Below are positions 7,193-16,278 of a DNA stretch of 45,390 nucleotides, piece after piece. A program made the position numbers and the translations under genes. The DNA comes from Gammaproteobacteria bacterium (GTDB lineage: Bacteria; Pseudomonadota; Gammaproteobacteria; Steroidobacterales; GCA-2729495). Numbering within the stretch: the stretch's first letter is position 1; each line of letters opens with the position of its first letter. The DNA lies in NCBI GenBank assembly GCA_016874095.1, contig VGVH01000020.1, forward strand, positions 1 through 45,390, given 5' to 3'. The notes under the pieces are model-generated. The model was not told the DNA's origin and did no database searches. It saw only the letters and a program-made list of their open reading frames with translations.

Positions 7193-8395
7193 TCAGTACA
7201 GCAGGAACGGTCTGCGCGCCTCGAGCCAGGCGCGCTCGTCGGCCCCGGCGAGCGCATCGAGATCCGCCGCTGTCGCCGCCGGATCGTCGACCCATTCGCG
7301 CAGCAGCGGACTGCCGTTGATGACATCGATGGCGAGGCGGCCGCGCTCGTACTCGTAGGGAAAGTCGCGCCACAGCGGGTAGTCCGGCGCTTCCGCCCTG
7401 AGCGCCTTGAACGCCAGCGCCTGCAGGCGCCACGGCCGGAACGCCGCGTGATCGTAGGCGCCGTCATCGACGTGGATCTGCAGTCCAGCGCAGAGCCGGC
7501 CCGCGTGCTTGTGGAACGTCGGCTCGAACCAGCAGGGCCGCAGCCGGCAACCGGCGAGCCAGCCGGGCGCGAGCGAGCGCATGCGCGCCAGCAGCGCGCT
7601 GATGTCGAGATCCGGCGCACCGAACAGCTCCAGCGGCCGCGTCGTGCCACGGCCTTCCGACCAGGTCGTGCCCTCGAGCATCACCGTGCCGGCATAAGCA
7701 CGCGCCATCGACAGGCTGGCGGCATTCGGGCTCGGATTCACCCAGCTGCGCTCGACTAGCGGCCAGCCATGGCCCGGCGAGCCGTCCGGCTGCCAGCCCT
7801 GCATCGGCACCACGCGGTACTCGAGCTCGAGGCCGAGCGTGCGAATGAACCAGGCGCCGAGCTCGCCCATCGTGAGGCCGTGGCGCATCGGCAGCGCGCC
7901 AGCGCCGACGAAGCTCTCCCAGCCAGGGCGCAGGCTGAGCCCCTCGACCGGACGGCCCACGGGATTCGGCCGGTCGAGCACCCACACGGCCTTGCCGGTG
8001 GCAGCGGCCGCCTCGAGCACGTAGCGCAGCGTGGTGATGAAGGTGTAGATGCGGCAGCCGAGATCCTGCAGGTCGACGAGCAGGAGGTCGCAGCTGTCCA
8101 GCATCACCGCCGTCGGCTTGCGCACCTCGCCGTACAGGCTGAAAACCGGAATGCCGAGCGCGGGATCGACGTAGTCAGCCGACTCGATCATGTTGTCCTG
8201 CTTGTCGCCGCGCAGGCCGTGCTGCGGACCGAACGCCGCCGTGAGCCGCAGGCCCGGCAGGGCCGCCAGCGCATCGAGGCTGTGGCGGAGATCCGGCAGC
8301 ACGGAGGCCGGATGCGCCAGCAGGCCGACGCGGCGCGTGCCGATCGCCTTGTGCAGCTCGCGGTCGCCGAGCAGCACGTCGATGCCGAACTTCAT
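7193..8395 (-). CDS. DUF1343 family protein, probable exo-beta-N-acetylmuramidase (NamZ-like)
   Basis: The 400-residue protein spans the full DUF1343 length. Hallmarks are FGIDVLL at the N-terminus, FGPQHGLRGDKQDNM (where the family usually has GPEHG-x-RG), SLYGEVRKPTAVML, LLLVDLQDLGCRIYTFI, WVLDRPNPVG and EGTTWSEGRGTTRPLELFGAP. Characterised members (NamZ) remove terminal N-acetylmuramic acid from peptidoglycan fragments. No signal peptide is visible, so it may act on imported muropeptides in the cytoplasm. The start overlaps the stop of the DOMON-like gene (ATGA, 8392-8395), which implies translational coupling. The symbol is withheld because specificity is not shown. Confidence 0.87.
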   Translation of the reverse strand: MKFGIDVLLGDRELHKAIGTRRVGLLAHPASVLPDLRHSLDALAALPGLRLTAAFGPQHGLRGDKQDNMIESADYVDPALGIPVFSLYGEVRKPTAVMLDSCDLLLVDLQDLGCRIYTFITTLRYVLEAAAATGKAVWVLDRPNPVGRPVEGLSLRPGWESFVGAGALPMRHGLTMGELGAWFIRTLGLELEYRVVPMQGWQPDGSPGHGWPLVERSWVNPSPNAASLSMARAYAGTVMLEGTTWSEGRGTTRPLELFGAPDLDISALLARMRSLAPGWLAGCRLRPCWFEPTFHKHAGRLCAGLQIHVDDGAYDHAAFRPWRLQALAFKALRAEAPDYPLWRDFPYEYERGRLAIDVINGSPLLREWVDDPAATAADLDALAGADERAWLEARRPFLLY

Positions 8396-8952
8396 GCAGC
8401 GGTCTCCATTGGCGGCAGCTCCACCACGAATGCCGAGGGGTGGTGGAAATCCGCGGCGCCCGACGCATGATGCAGCGCCCAGTGGCTGAGCGCGCCGTCG
8501 TCGCGCTCGACCACCGCCGCGATGGCGAGGGCCGAGCCGGGTGGCAGGTCGACCGGCAGTTCCACGTCCAGCGCCACCAAGCCCTCGCCGACTCGCCACA
8601 CGGCCGGCGGTACCTGATCGTCGTCGGACGGCTCCATGCCGGCACGATAGCCGGAAAATCCATAGGCCGCCCATGCGCCGGACGGCGAAAAATTGAATTC
8701 CAGGTAGCGCGGTCCCGCACCGATCCGCAGGAAGCACTCGAAGCAGCTGTGCTGCCAGAGCCCGTCGGCACGCCGCGGCTCGGCGGGAGGCGGGATACTC
8801 AGGCGCCGGGTGTCGCCCGCGAGCCGGTACGCGAGCCGCAGGCGACCGGAGGGCGCGCGCGCCACCGTCACGTCGATACCGACACGCGGCGGATCTACGC
8901 AGCCGGGATGTGGCGCGAGCTGCACGGTCCGAAGCGGGCGATCAAGCCGCAA
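8392..8952 (-). CDS. DOMON-like domain protein
   Basis: The 186-residue protein matches the small bacterial 'DOMON-like domain-containing' family. LRLAYRLAGDTRRLSIPPP, DGLWQHSCFECFLRIG, YLEFNFSPSGAWAAYGF and the C-terminal LSHWALHHASGAADFHHP are characteristic. No signal peptide is seen. The family has no established reaction, although the fold in other proteins binds haem or sugars. The start codon here is TTG at 8952; a GTG nine codons later is an alternative. It overlaps the GST gene upstream by 11 nt and the NamZ-like gene downstream by 4 nt, so the three form a tight operon. Confidence 0.82.
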   Translation of the reverse strand: MRLDRPLRTVQLAPHPGCVDPPRVGIDVTVARAPSGRLRLAYRLAGDTRRLSIPPPAEPRRADGLWQHSCFECFLRIGAGPRYLEFNFSPSGAWAAYGFSGYRAGMEPSDDDQVPPAVWRVGEGLVALDVELPVDLPPGSALAIAAVVERDDGALSHWALHHASGAADFHHPSAFVVELPPMETAA

Positions 8953-9526
8953 CGGGCGGCTGCTTCACCTGCGTCGCGACGAAGCCCTTGAGCGCCGCCG
9001 TGCGCGCGAGCCAGGCCGCCAGCGCGGGTGTCGCCGAATAATCGAGCTGCCGTCCGATCTTGGTCATGAGATACGACGCGATGGCGAAATCGGCGACGCC
9101 GAGCTCGCCGGTCACCCAGTCGCGGCCGGTGAGCTGGGCGTCGAGGATCGCGAGCAGGGGCGTGAGCTTGCTCGGGTCCTTCTCGTCCGCCATCTTGAGC
9201 GCCCCCATCACCGGCATCAGGTGGCAGCTCTGCCAGTGCAGCCAGCGGTCGACGTCCGCGCGACCGCGCGGATCCGTCGGCAGCGCGCGCGTCTGGGGGA
9301 ATTTAGTCGCGAGGTAGGTGAGGATCGCGTTGGACTCCCACAGCTTGAAGTCGCCGTCGGTGAGGGCCGGCACCCTGCCCATCGGGTTGATGGCCCGGAA
9401 TGCCGGCGACTCGGTCTCGCGGTCCTTGAAACTGACATGGTGGATCTCGACCGGCAGGTCGTAATGCAGGACAAACGCCTCGACCTTGCGGTTGTTGGGC
9501 GTGACCGTGAAAGAATACAGGCGCAT
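8942..9526 (-). CDS. Glutathione S-transferase family protein
   Basis: The protein has 194 residues. The thioredoxin-fold half reads LYSFTVTPNNRKVEAFVLHY, then INPMGRVPALTDGD (cis-Pro motif) and LWESNAILTYLA (the E-S pair that binds the gamma-glutamyl group). The all-helical C-terminal half includes DWVTGELGVADFAIASYL. The ATG at 9526 is chosen because it starts directly at the first strand and has a strong GGAGAGGG site upstream. A longer frame begins at 9559. Its start codon overlaps the greB start on the opposite strand within CATG. It leads an operon with the DOMON-like and NamZ-like genes. Confidence 0.88.
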   Translation of the reverse strand: MRLYSFTVTPNNRKVEAFVLHYDLPVEIHHVSFKDRETESPAFRAINPMGRVPALTDGDFKLWESNAILTYLATKFPQTRALPTDPRGRADVDRWLHWQSCHLMPVMGALKMADEKDPSKLTPLLAILDAQLTGRDWVTGELGVADFAIASYLMTKIGRQLDYSATPALAAWLARTAALKGFVATQVKQPPVAA

Positions 9527-10037
9527 GGGAAAGCCCTCTCCAGTGACCGGCAACCGCATTATCGCGAAGTCTTCGCCCTACATCACTGCCGCGGGGTACC
9601 AGCGGCTGGAAGCCGAACTGCGCGATCGGTGGGCGCGGCGGGCCGAGGTGGTCAAGGCGCTGGCCGCGGCAGCCGCCGAAGGCGACCGCTCGGAGAATGC
9701 CGAGTACATCTACAGAAAGAAAGAGCTGGCTGGCATCGACCGGCGCATCCGTTACCTGCAAAAGCGCCTGCCCTCGCTCACCGTGGTGCGGGAATCACCG
9801 GCCGGGGAACGCATCTTCTTCGGCGCGACGGTGACGCTGCGCCACGCCGATGGCCGCATCGACCAGCACCGCATCGTCGGCGCCGACGAAACGGACGCCG
9901 CGAAAAGCTGGATCAGCGTGGATTCGCCGCTCGCCCAGGCCCTGCTCAGGAAAACCGTCGGTGACACGGTCGAACTCGCACTCGAGCGTGGCACCGACCG
10001 GCTGACCGTAACCGCGGTGTACTACGAGGCTGCCTGA
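9525..10037 (+). CDS. greB: Transcription elongation factor GreB
   Basis: GreB rescues backtracked RNA polymerase by stimulating transcript cleavage through its coiled coil in the secondary channel. The 170-residue protein has the N-terminal coiled coil (residues ~24-88), with the catalytic acidic tip GDRSENAEY (Asp54, Glu57). RKKELAGIDRRIRYLQKRL is diagnostic of GreB. The C-terminal FKBP-like domain includes RIFFGATVTL and WISVDSPLAQALLRKTVGD. The N-terminus carries about 14 residues more than E. coli GreB. The ATG at 9525 lacks a good ribosome site, so a later start is possible. It shares CATG with the divergent GST start. Confidence 0.92.
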   Translation: MGKPSPVTGNRIIAKSSPYITAAGYQRLEAELRDRWARRAEVVKALAAAAAEGDRSENAEYIYRKKELAGIDRRIRYLQKRLPSLTVVRESPAGERIFFGATVTLRHADGRIDQHRIVGADETDAAKSWISVDSPLAQALLRKTVGDTVELALERGTDRLTVTAVYYEAA

Positions 10038-10069
10038 GGGCGCCGACGGCGTGCGCCTGACGAATCCGG

Positions 10070-13000
10070 TCAGCGCAGCGCTTCGGACGCCGGTGGCGGG
10101 CTCTCGCGGCGCAGTTTCTCGACCAGCTGGGTGATGTACTCCGGCGATGCCGTGCGGCTGGCGAGCAGCGTGTATACGGCGGGGATCAGGTACAGGGTCA
10201 GGAACACCGAGATCGTGACGCCGAAGAACACTTCCGCGCCCAGCGTACGCCGCGCCTCGGCGCCGGCTCCGGCGGCGATCATGAGCGGCACCGCGCCGAA
10301 GGCGGTGCAGAGGCTGGTCATCACGACGGGTCGCAGGCGCACGGCTGCGGCCGAGACGATGGCCTCATGGAAGGCGATGCCGCGGTCGCGCAACTGGTTG
10401 GCGAACTCGACGATGAGGATGCCGTTCTTGGCGGCCAGGCCGATCAGCATGATTGCGCCGATCTGGCTGTAGACGTTGATCGACGAGCCGAAGATCCACA
10501 AGCCCACCAGGCCGCCGGTGAGCGCCAGCGGCACCGTGAACATGATGATGAGCGGGTGGCGGAAGCTCTCGAACTGCGCTGCCAGCACCAGGAACACGAC
10601 GATCAGCGCCAGGGCGAAGGTGAGGTAGACAGCCGCGCCCGACTCGCGGAATTCGCGCGCCTCGCCATCGAAGTCGATACGGGCGTCCGGCGGCAGCACG
10701 CGCCCGACGAGGTCTTCCATGTACCGCACCGACTCGCCGAGCGAATAGCCGGGCGCCAGGCTGGCGGTGATCATGACCGAGCGGAGCTGGTTGTAGCGCT
10801 TCAGCTCCCGCGGACCGGCGACCTCCTCCAGCCGCACGAGGCTTGCGAGCGGCACCAGCTGGGCCGTTCGTTCCGAACGCACGTGGATGTTGTCGAGGTC
10901 GGATGGCGTGGCGCGGTCGCGCGCCACGCCCTGCAGCACCACGTTGTACTCCTCGCCACGGTCGAGATAGGTGGTCACGATGCGCGAGCCGAGCATGGTC
11001 TCGAGCGTCCGGCCGATCGCCTGCAGGGATACGCCCAGGTCAGCGGCGCGATTGCGGTCGATGTTGACCTTGATCTTGGGCTTGGTGGCGAAGAAGTCGG
11101 AGCGTACGCCCAGCAGCCGCGGATTCTCCTCCGCCATCTTCGCCATCAGCAGGTCCTGCCAGGCGATCAACTCCTCGTAGGTGTTGCCGCTCAGCACCAC
11201 CGCGAGGCCGGAGCCCGAAGTGCGGATGGCGAGGCTCGGCGGCAGGAAGATCGTGTTGAGCGAACCGGGCAGGTCGGACACGCGGCCGCGGATCTCCGCC
11301 GATATCTCCTGCGCCGAGCGCGGCCGCTCGCTGCGCGCCGGCAGCGGCATGTAGACGAATGCCGTGTTGACGTCGCCGCCGCCCCCCCACATGCCGGAAC
11401 GGGCAACGACACGGCGGATTTCGCCACGCTCCACGAAGTCCATCAGCGTGTTCTCGACGCCCTGCACCTGCCGGTCCATGTAGGCACCGGTCGCGCCCTC
11501 GGGTGCCCGCATCATCATGAGCATCATGTTGCGGTCTTCCGAGGGAGCGTATTCCCCCGGCAGGATCCGGAACAGCAGCCCGCCCAGCCCGGCGACCGCC
11601 ACGACGATGCCGACCGCGAGCGCCGGGCGCTGCACGAAGCGCTCGAGCGAGGACTGGTAGGCGACCGTCACGCGCTTGAAGAAGGCATCGAGCCGTGTGG
11701 CGAGCCTGCCGCGGTGGATGCCGCCGGCAAAGAGCTTCGAGGTCAGCATTGGCACCAGCGTGAGCGCCACGAGGCCCGAGAAGGCGATCGCCGCGGCGAG
11801 TGACAGGCCGAACTCGGTGAACAGGCGCCCGATGTTGCCCGGCATGAAGGAAATCGGCACGAAGACGGATACCAGCACGACGGTCGTGGCGATCACGGCA
11901 AAGCCGATCTCCCGGCTGCCCTCGATGGCTGCGAGCAGCGGCGGCCGGCCGAGCTCCATCTGCCGCACGATGTTCTCGAGCACGACGATGGCATCGTCGA
12001 CGACCAGCCCGATGGCCAGCACGAGCCCGAGCAGGGTCAGCTGGTTCACGGAGTAATCGAGCGCGGCCATCACCGGGAAGGCGGCGATGATCGCGACCGG
12101 GATGGTCAGCGCCGGGATGATCGTCGCGCGCACGGAGCCCACGAACGCGAAGATGACCACCAGCACCAGGAGCAGCGCTTCGAACAGGACGGTCACGACC
12201 TCGACCATCGATTCCTCGACGAACTTGGAGAAGTCGATGCTGATGTCGACCCGCACGTCCTTCGGCAGCGTGGGCTGGATCCGCTCGACCTCGGCGACGA
12301 CCGCGCGGTTCACCTCGAGGATATTGGCCTTCGACTGCGGCACGATGCCGAGGCTGATGCCGGAGACCCGGTTGGAACGGGAGAAGAAGCGGCCGTCCTG
12401 CGGCTCGATCGCGACCTCGGCGACTTCACCGAGCCGCACGAGGTACTCGGTCTGCGGCCCGCCGGTGCCGGGCGGCCGGCGCTGGGCGCGACCGATGACC
12501 AGCGCCTCGAAGTCGGCCGGTTTCTCCAGGCCGGCCTGGGTGCGCAGCGAGAACTCCCGCTGGCGCGACTCGATGCGGCCGGCCGGCAGTTCGACATTCT
12601 CGCGGCGGAGCGAGTCTTCGACGTCCTGCACGGTCAGGCCGCGCGCGGCGAGCGCATCGCGGTCGAGCCAGATGCGCATGGCCGGTACCTGCGCGCCGGT
12701 GAGCCGCACCGTCGCGACGCCGTCGATCACGGACAGCCGGTCGTTGATGTTGCGGATCGCGAAGTCGGTGAGGTCCATGAGCGAGAGCGTGTCGCTCTCG
12801 ATGCCGACGTACATGGTCGCGTCCATGCCCTGGTCCTGCTTCTGAACCTCGGGCGCGTCGGCCTCCTCCGGCAGCTGCTGCAGGATGCGCGACACGCGCT
12901 CGCGCACGTCGTTCGCCGCGCCGTCGGGGTCGCGGTCGAGATCGAACTCCAGCGTGATGGTGGAGCGCTCGTCCTGGCTGTTCGAGGTGATCTTGGTGAC

Positions 13001-13228
13001 GCCGGCGATGCCGGACACCTCGTCCTCGACGATCTTGGTGATGCGCCGCTCCATCACCTCGGCCGATGCGCCCCGGTAGGCCGTCGCGATGGAGACGATG
13101 GGCGGATCGATGGCCGGGAATTCGCGCACCGGCAGCCGCGACAGCGCCAGCACCCCGACGATGACTAGGATGAGGCTCAGCACGGCCGCGAAGACCGGGC
13201 GTCGCACGGAGAGATCGGCGATATACAT
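10070..13228 (-). CDS. RND-family multidrug efflux permease (AcrB/MexF-like, HAE1)
   Basis: This 1052-residue inner-membrane proton/drug antiporter is full length. The N-terminal span and PVREFPAIDPPIVSIATAY are typical of the family. The proton-relay aspartates are Asp411-Asp412 in GLVVDDAIVVLEN. Two large periplasmic loops and twelve membrane spans are evident, and the second repeat ends in FVFxGLAAKNGILIVEFAN-type sequence (GLAAKNGILIVEFANQ). It should assemble as a trimer with the adaptor encoded 14 nt upstream and a TolC-type channel. No outer-membrane factor gene is present in the window, so one must be supplied elsewhere. The substrate cannot be inferred. Confidence 0.95.
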   Translation of the reverse strand: MYIADLSVRRPVFAAVLSLILVIVGVLALSRLPVREFPAIDPPIVSIATAYRGASAEVMERRITKIVEDEVSGIAGVTKITSNSQDERSTITLEFDLDRDPDGAANDVRERVSRILQQLPEEADAPEVQKQDQGMDATMYVGIESDTLSLMDLTDFAIRNINDRLSVIDGVATVRLTGAQVPAMRIWLDRDALAARGLTVQDVEDSLRRENVELPAGRIESRQREFSLRTQAGLEKPADFEALVIGRAQRRPPGTGGPQTEYLVRLGEVAEVAIEPQDGRFFSRSNRVSGISLGIVPQSKANILEVNRAVVAEVERIQPTLPKDVRVDISIDFSKFVEESMVEVVTVLFEALLLVLVVIFAFVGSVRATIIPALTIPVAIIAAFPVMAALDYSVNQLTLLGLVLAIGLVVDDAIVVLENIVRQMELGRPPLLAAIEGSREIGFAVIATTVVLVSVFVPISFMPGNIGRLFTEFGLSLAAAIAFSGLVALTLVPMLTSKLFAGGIHRGRLATRLDAFFKRVTVAYQSSLERFVQRPALAVGIVVAVAGLGGLLFRILPGEYAPSEDRNMMLMMMRAPEGATGAYMDRQVQGVENTLMDFVERGEIRRVVARSGMWGGGGDVNTAFVYMPLPARSERPRSAQEISAEIRGRVSDLPGSLNTIFLPPSLAIRTSGSGLAVVLSGNTYEELIAWQDLLMAKMAEENPRLLGVRSDFFATKPKIKVNIDRNRAADLGVSLQAIGRTLETMLGSRIVTTYLDRGEEYNVVLQGVARDRATPSDLDNIHVRSERTAQLVPLASLVRLEEVAGPRELKRYNQLRSVMITASLAPGYSLGESVRYMEDLVGRVLPPDARIDFDGEAREFRESGAAVYLTFALALIVVFLVLAAQFESFRHPLIIMFTVPLALTGGLVGLWIFGSSINVYSQIGAIMLIGLAAKNGILIVEFANQLRDRGIAFHEAIVSAAAVRLRPVVMTSLCTAFGAVPLMIAAGAGAEARRTLGAEVFFGVTISVFLTLYLIPAVYTLLASRTASPEYITQLVEKLRRESPPPASEALR

Positions 13229-13242
13229 GGTTCGAGCCCCCG

Positions 13243-14364
13243 TCAGCCGGGCGGACCGGCCTGCACCGTGGCGCCGTCGCGGACGCGTTGCGTACCTTCG
13301 GTGATGACGATGTCACCGGCCGTGACGCCGGAGACGGCTTCGGCGTAGCCCGGCGCCCGCCCGCCCAGCGTCACTTCGCGCTCGACGGCCTTGCCCTCGA
13401 GCACGAGGTAGACGAACTGCCGGCCCTCGCGCGGCACCAGCGCCTCCTCCGGAACGAGCAGCACGTTGTCGCGCTTCTTCTCGAGCACGGTGGACAGGAA
13501 CATGCCGGGCTTCAGTGCGCCGTCGGCATTGGCGACCGTCGCGATCACGGTGATCGAGCGCGTCACCGGGTCGACGCGCGGGTCGATGGAACGCACCGTG
13601 CCGCGGAAACGGCGACCGGGCCAGACGGCGCCCTCGGCGTCTATCGCCATGCCCGCGGCAAGATCGGCGAGCCATGCCTCGGGGATGGCGAATTCGAGCT
13701 TCATGGTTGCCGTGTCGTCGAGCGTGGTGATCACCGTGTTCGGATCGACGAGGTCGCCGGGGCTCACCCTGCGCAGGCCCACCGTGCCGGCGAACGGCGC
13801 GCGCACGACCAGCGTGTCGAGCTTGGCCTGGGCGCCGCGCAGCTGGGCGCGGGCCACGGCCAGGTTCGCCTCGAGCTGGTCGAGATCGGCGGCCGACACG
13901 GCCATGGTCGCCGCCAGCGCCTTGCTGCGTTCGTACTGGCTCTCGGCCTGCTTGACCTGGGCCTCGGCAAGGCTGACTGCCGCGCTCTCCTGGCGGGTGT
14001 CGAGCTCGACCAGCACCTCGCCCTGGCGCACCCGCTGGCCTTCGGTGAAGCGGATCGCCGTGACGATGCTGGCGGCCCGGGCGGTGACGTCGATCGATTC
14101 GTTCGAGCGCGCCGTACCGAGCGCCGTGAAGCGGTCGGTGAAGGCCTGTGGCGTAACGGCGCGGGTAATGACGGTGACGGGCATGGCGGCGCCGGGCTTG
14201 CCCTGCCCGGCCCGCACCCAGGGCGGTGGCCCGCCGCCGCCCTGCCCCGCGCCCGGCGGCTTGCCGCCGCAGGCGGCAAGCCCGGCCAGGGCCAGCAAAC
14301 CGATGGCCACGGCCTGCCCGCCGCGGGCGATAGGAGGGCCTGACCTGCGGATCCAGCTGAACAA
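13243..14364 (-). CDS. RND efflux periplasmic adaptor (membrane fusion protein), probable lipoprotein
   Basis: The protein joins the RND permease to an outer-membrane channel. A signal peptide ends in the lipobox LAAC, 32 residues from a TTG start at 14364. A Gly/Pro-rich linker follows, then a lipoyl half-motif, the alpha-hairpin (SLAEAQVKQAESQYERSKAL and NLAVARAQLRGAQAKLDTL) and the second lipoyl half VVRAPFAGTVGLRRVSPGD. The beta-barrel and membrane-proximal domains complete it. The frame extends to a GTG at 14418, but those extra residues (SVKVVSCICSED) would make an odd leader, so TTG is preferred; this start is uncertain. It is 14 nt upstream of the permease gene in one operon. Confidence 0.88.
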   Translation of the reverse strand: MFSWIRRSGPPIARGGQAVAIGLLALAGLAACGGKPPGAGQGGGGPPPWVRAGQGKPGAAMPVTVITRAVTPQAFTDRFTALGTARSNESIDVTARAASIVTAIRFTEGQRVRQGEVLVELDTRQESAAVSLAEAQVKQAESQYERSKALAATMAVSAADLDQLEANLAVARAQLRGAQAKLDTLVVRAPFAGTVGLRRVSPGDLVDPNTVITTLDDTATMKLEFAIPEAWLADLAAGMAIDAEGAVWPGRRFRGTVRSIDPRVDPVTRSITVIATVANADGALKPGMFLSTVLEKKRDNVLLVPEEALVPREGRQFVYLVLEGKAVEREVTLGGRAPGYAEAVSGVTAGDIVITEGTQRVRDGATVQAGPPG

Positions 14365-14511
14365 GGTAGATTTCCCGGAATCTTCGCTGCAAATGCAGCT
14401 CACCACTTTAACAGACACCGCCGTGAGTTCGCCTGCGGCGGACTGCCGCCTCCATGATGCGGTCGGCGCCGTCCTGCGTTAACGTCCGCTGCCGGCGACC
14501 CGGAGGGCCCG

Positions 14512-15252
14512 ATGATCGAACTCGCGAACCGACGCATCCTCGTGACCGGTGCCGGCACCGGCATCGGCCGGGCCGTGCTCGACGGGGCGCTCGCCGGCGG
14601 CGCCAGCTGCGCGGCGCTCGTACGCGACGCGACCGAGGCTGCGACCCTGCGCGGGATACTGCCGTCCGCGAACGTGATCGCGATCGATCTCGCCCGGACG
14701 GCCGATATCGCGGATGCCGCCGGGCGGGCCCTCGCGAGCCTCGGCAACGTGGACGGGCTGGTCTGCGCCGCCGGCGTGTTCGAACACCGCGCGGCGCTCG
14801 AGACCACGGACGAGGTCTGGCGCAGCGTGCTGGACGTGAACCTGACCGCAGCGTTCATCGTGGCAAGGAGCTGCGCGGAGCGCATGCGCGACAGCAGGCG
14901 CGGCTCGATGGTGATGATCTCGAGCCAGATCGGCGGCATCGGCCATCCGCGCGCCGCTGCTTACGCGGCGTCCAAGGCCGGCCTGAACGGGCTGGTCCGC
15001 TCGCTGGCACTCGAACTCGCACCGTATGGCGTGCGGGTAAATGCCGTGGCACCCGGCCCGACCGCGACACCGATGACGGCCGCGGCCCGCGCCGATCCGG
15101 CACGCGATGCGGCGCTGCTCGCCGGCATCCCGCTCGGGCGCTACGGCGAGCCCGCGGAAATCGCGAATGCCGTCCTGTACCTGCTCTCGGACCACTCGGC
15201 GTTCGTCACCGGCCAGGTACTGGCGGTGGATGGGGGCGTTACAGCGACATGA
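14512..15252 (+). CDS. Short-chain dehydrogenase/reductase (FabG-like)
   Basis: This 246-residue classical SDR has the cofactor motif TGAGTGIG (12-19), the AAG strand near residue 86 and the catalytic set Ser138, Tyr151 and Lys155 in YAASKAGL. The C-terminus (RYGEPAEIANAVLYLLSD, VTGQVLAVDGG) is typical of 3-oxoacyl-ACP reductase-like SDRs. A GGAGG site precedes the ATG. It is divergent from the efflux adaptor, and its stop overlaps the next start (ATGA at 15249-15252). Coupling to a racemase/decarboxylase-like gene suggests a small catabolic pair rather than fatty acid synthesis. Confidence 0.88.
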   Translation: MIELANRRILVTGAGTGIGRAVLDGALAGGASCAALVRDATEAATLRGILPSANVIAIDLARTADIADAAGRALASLGNVDGLVCAAGVFEHRAALETTDEVWRSVLDVNLTAAFIVARSCAERMRDSRRGSMVMISSQIGGIGHPRAAAYAASKAGLNGLVRSLALELAPYGVRVNAVAPGPTATPMTAAARADPARDAALLAGIPLGRYGEPAEIANAVLYLLSDHSAFVTGQVLAVDGGVTAT

Positions 15253-15974
15253 GAACCCGCGACTACGGATCGCGCGCCCGCATCGGCGTTGCCGTGCCGT
15301 TTTCCAATCCCACCGTCGAACCCGAACTGCGCGCGTTGCTGCCCGCGGACATCGGTGTCTACGCCACCCGCCTGGTGCACCCGGCCGACCGCGTCGAGGA
15401 ACGGCTGCACCACTACATGCACCACATGCCTGATGCCATCGCGACCTTCGGCGTGATGCGGCTCGCGGCCTTCGGCTTCGGCTGCACCGGGTCGTCGTAC
15501 CTCGCCACCGTCGCCACGGAAGATCGGCTCGCGTCCGAGGCCACGGCAGCAACGGGCATACCGGTCGTGACCGCGGCGCAGGCGATCCGCCGCGCGCTCA
15601 CGCTGTTCGGTGCACGGCGCATCGCGCTCGTCTCGCCCTACCCCGTCAGCCTGGCCGAGGCGGGCTACCGCTACTGGGAGGCCGCGGGGTTCAGCGTGAC
15701 CGCCCGGCTGCGCGTGGACCAGGATCTCGCCGACACGCACGACATCTATGAGCTCACGAGCGACGAAGCCCTCGCGGCGATTCGCACGGTGGATCGCAGC
15801 GGGGCCGACTGCCTGGTCGTGAGCGGCACGGGCATGCCGACGCTGCGTGCGCTGCGCGCGGTCGTGACCGAACTGCCGGTGCCCGTCATCTCCTCGAATC
15901 TCTGCCTGGCCTGGGCACTGCTCGCCGCGGCCGATCCCGACAATGCGCCGGAACGGCCGGCGCAGCTCCTCTAA
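15249..15974 (+). CDS. Asp/Glu racemase superfamily protein (maleate isomerase / arylmalonate decarboxylase-like)
   Basis: The protein has 241 residues. RIGVAVPFSNPTVEPELRAL and YATRLVHP at the N-terminus match the maleate isomerase and arylmalonate decarboxylase group, which isomerises or decarboxylates small diacids. The first catalytic cysteine is present as Cys79 in FGFGCTGSSY. At the equivalent site of the second half the sequence reads VSGTGMPTL (191-199), with no cysteine, so a two-cysteine racemisation mechanism is unlikely at that position. Cys188 and Cys219 lie elsewhere. It is coupled to the SDR by ATGA. Confidence 0.8.
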   Translation: MRTRDYGSRARIGVAVPFSNPTVEPELRALLPADIGVYATRLVHPADRVEERLHHYMHHMPDAIATFGVMRLAAFGFGCTGSSYLATVATEDRLASEATAATGIPVVTAAQAIRRALTLFGARRIALVSPYPVSLAEAGYRYWEAAGFSVTARLRVDQDLADTHDIYELTSDEALAAIRTVDRSGADCLVVSGTGMPTLRALRAVVTELPVPVISSNLCLAWALLAAADPDNAPERPAQLL

Positions 15975-15987
15975 TGGAATAGACCCG

Positions 15988-16278
15988 ATGCGCAGCTTCG
16001 CCGAGTTCTATCCCTACTACCTGGGCGAGCACGCCAACCGCACGAACCGGCGGCTGCACTTCATCGGCACCACCCTGGTCATCGCGGTGTCAGCGCTCGC
16101 CGTGGCGACCGGCCGCTGGCGGCTGCTCGCCCTGCTGCCGGTTCTGGGCTACGGATTCGCCTGGGTCGGGCATTTTTTCTTCGAACACAACCGGCCCGCC
16201 ACCTTCACCCATCCGCTGTGGAGCCTGATCGGTGACTTCCGGATGTGGTGGGAAATGCTCACCGGAAAATTGCGCTAG
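15988..16278 (+). CDS. DUF962 / Mpo1-like small membrane protein
   Basis: The 96-residue protein matches the short bacterial DUF962 form: FAEFYPYYLGEHANRTNRRLHFIGTT, then two membrane spans (ILVIAVSALAVAT region and LLALLPVLGYGFAWVGHFFF) and the signature FFEHNRPATFTHPLWSLIGDFRMW. The yeast relative Mpo1 is an iron-dependent dioxygenase in 2-hydroxy fatty acid alpha-oxidation. The conserved His residues (His15, His24, the GHFFFEHN pair) could bind iron. It starts 13 nt after the racemase-like gene and may be cotranscribed. Function in this organism is not known. Confidence 0.85.
   Translation: MRSFAEFYPYYLGEHANRTNRRLHFIGTTLVIAVSALAVATGRWRLLALLPVLGYGFAWVGHFFFEHNRPATFTHPLWSLIGDFRMWWEMLTGKLR

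Noticed and set aside
10367-11803. Long plus-strand open frame of 478 codons opposite the RND permease gene
   Set aside because: It lies wholly antisense to a clearly conserved gene and reads as His/Arg/Ala/Asp-rich low-complexity sequence, typical of GC-rich shadow frames.
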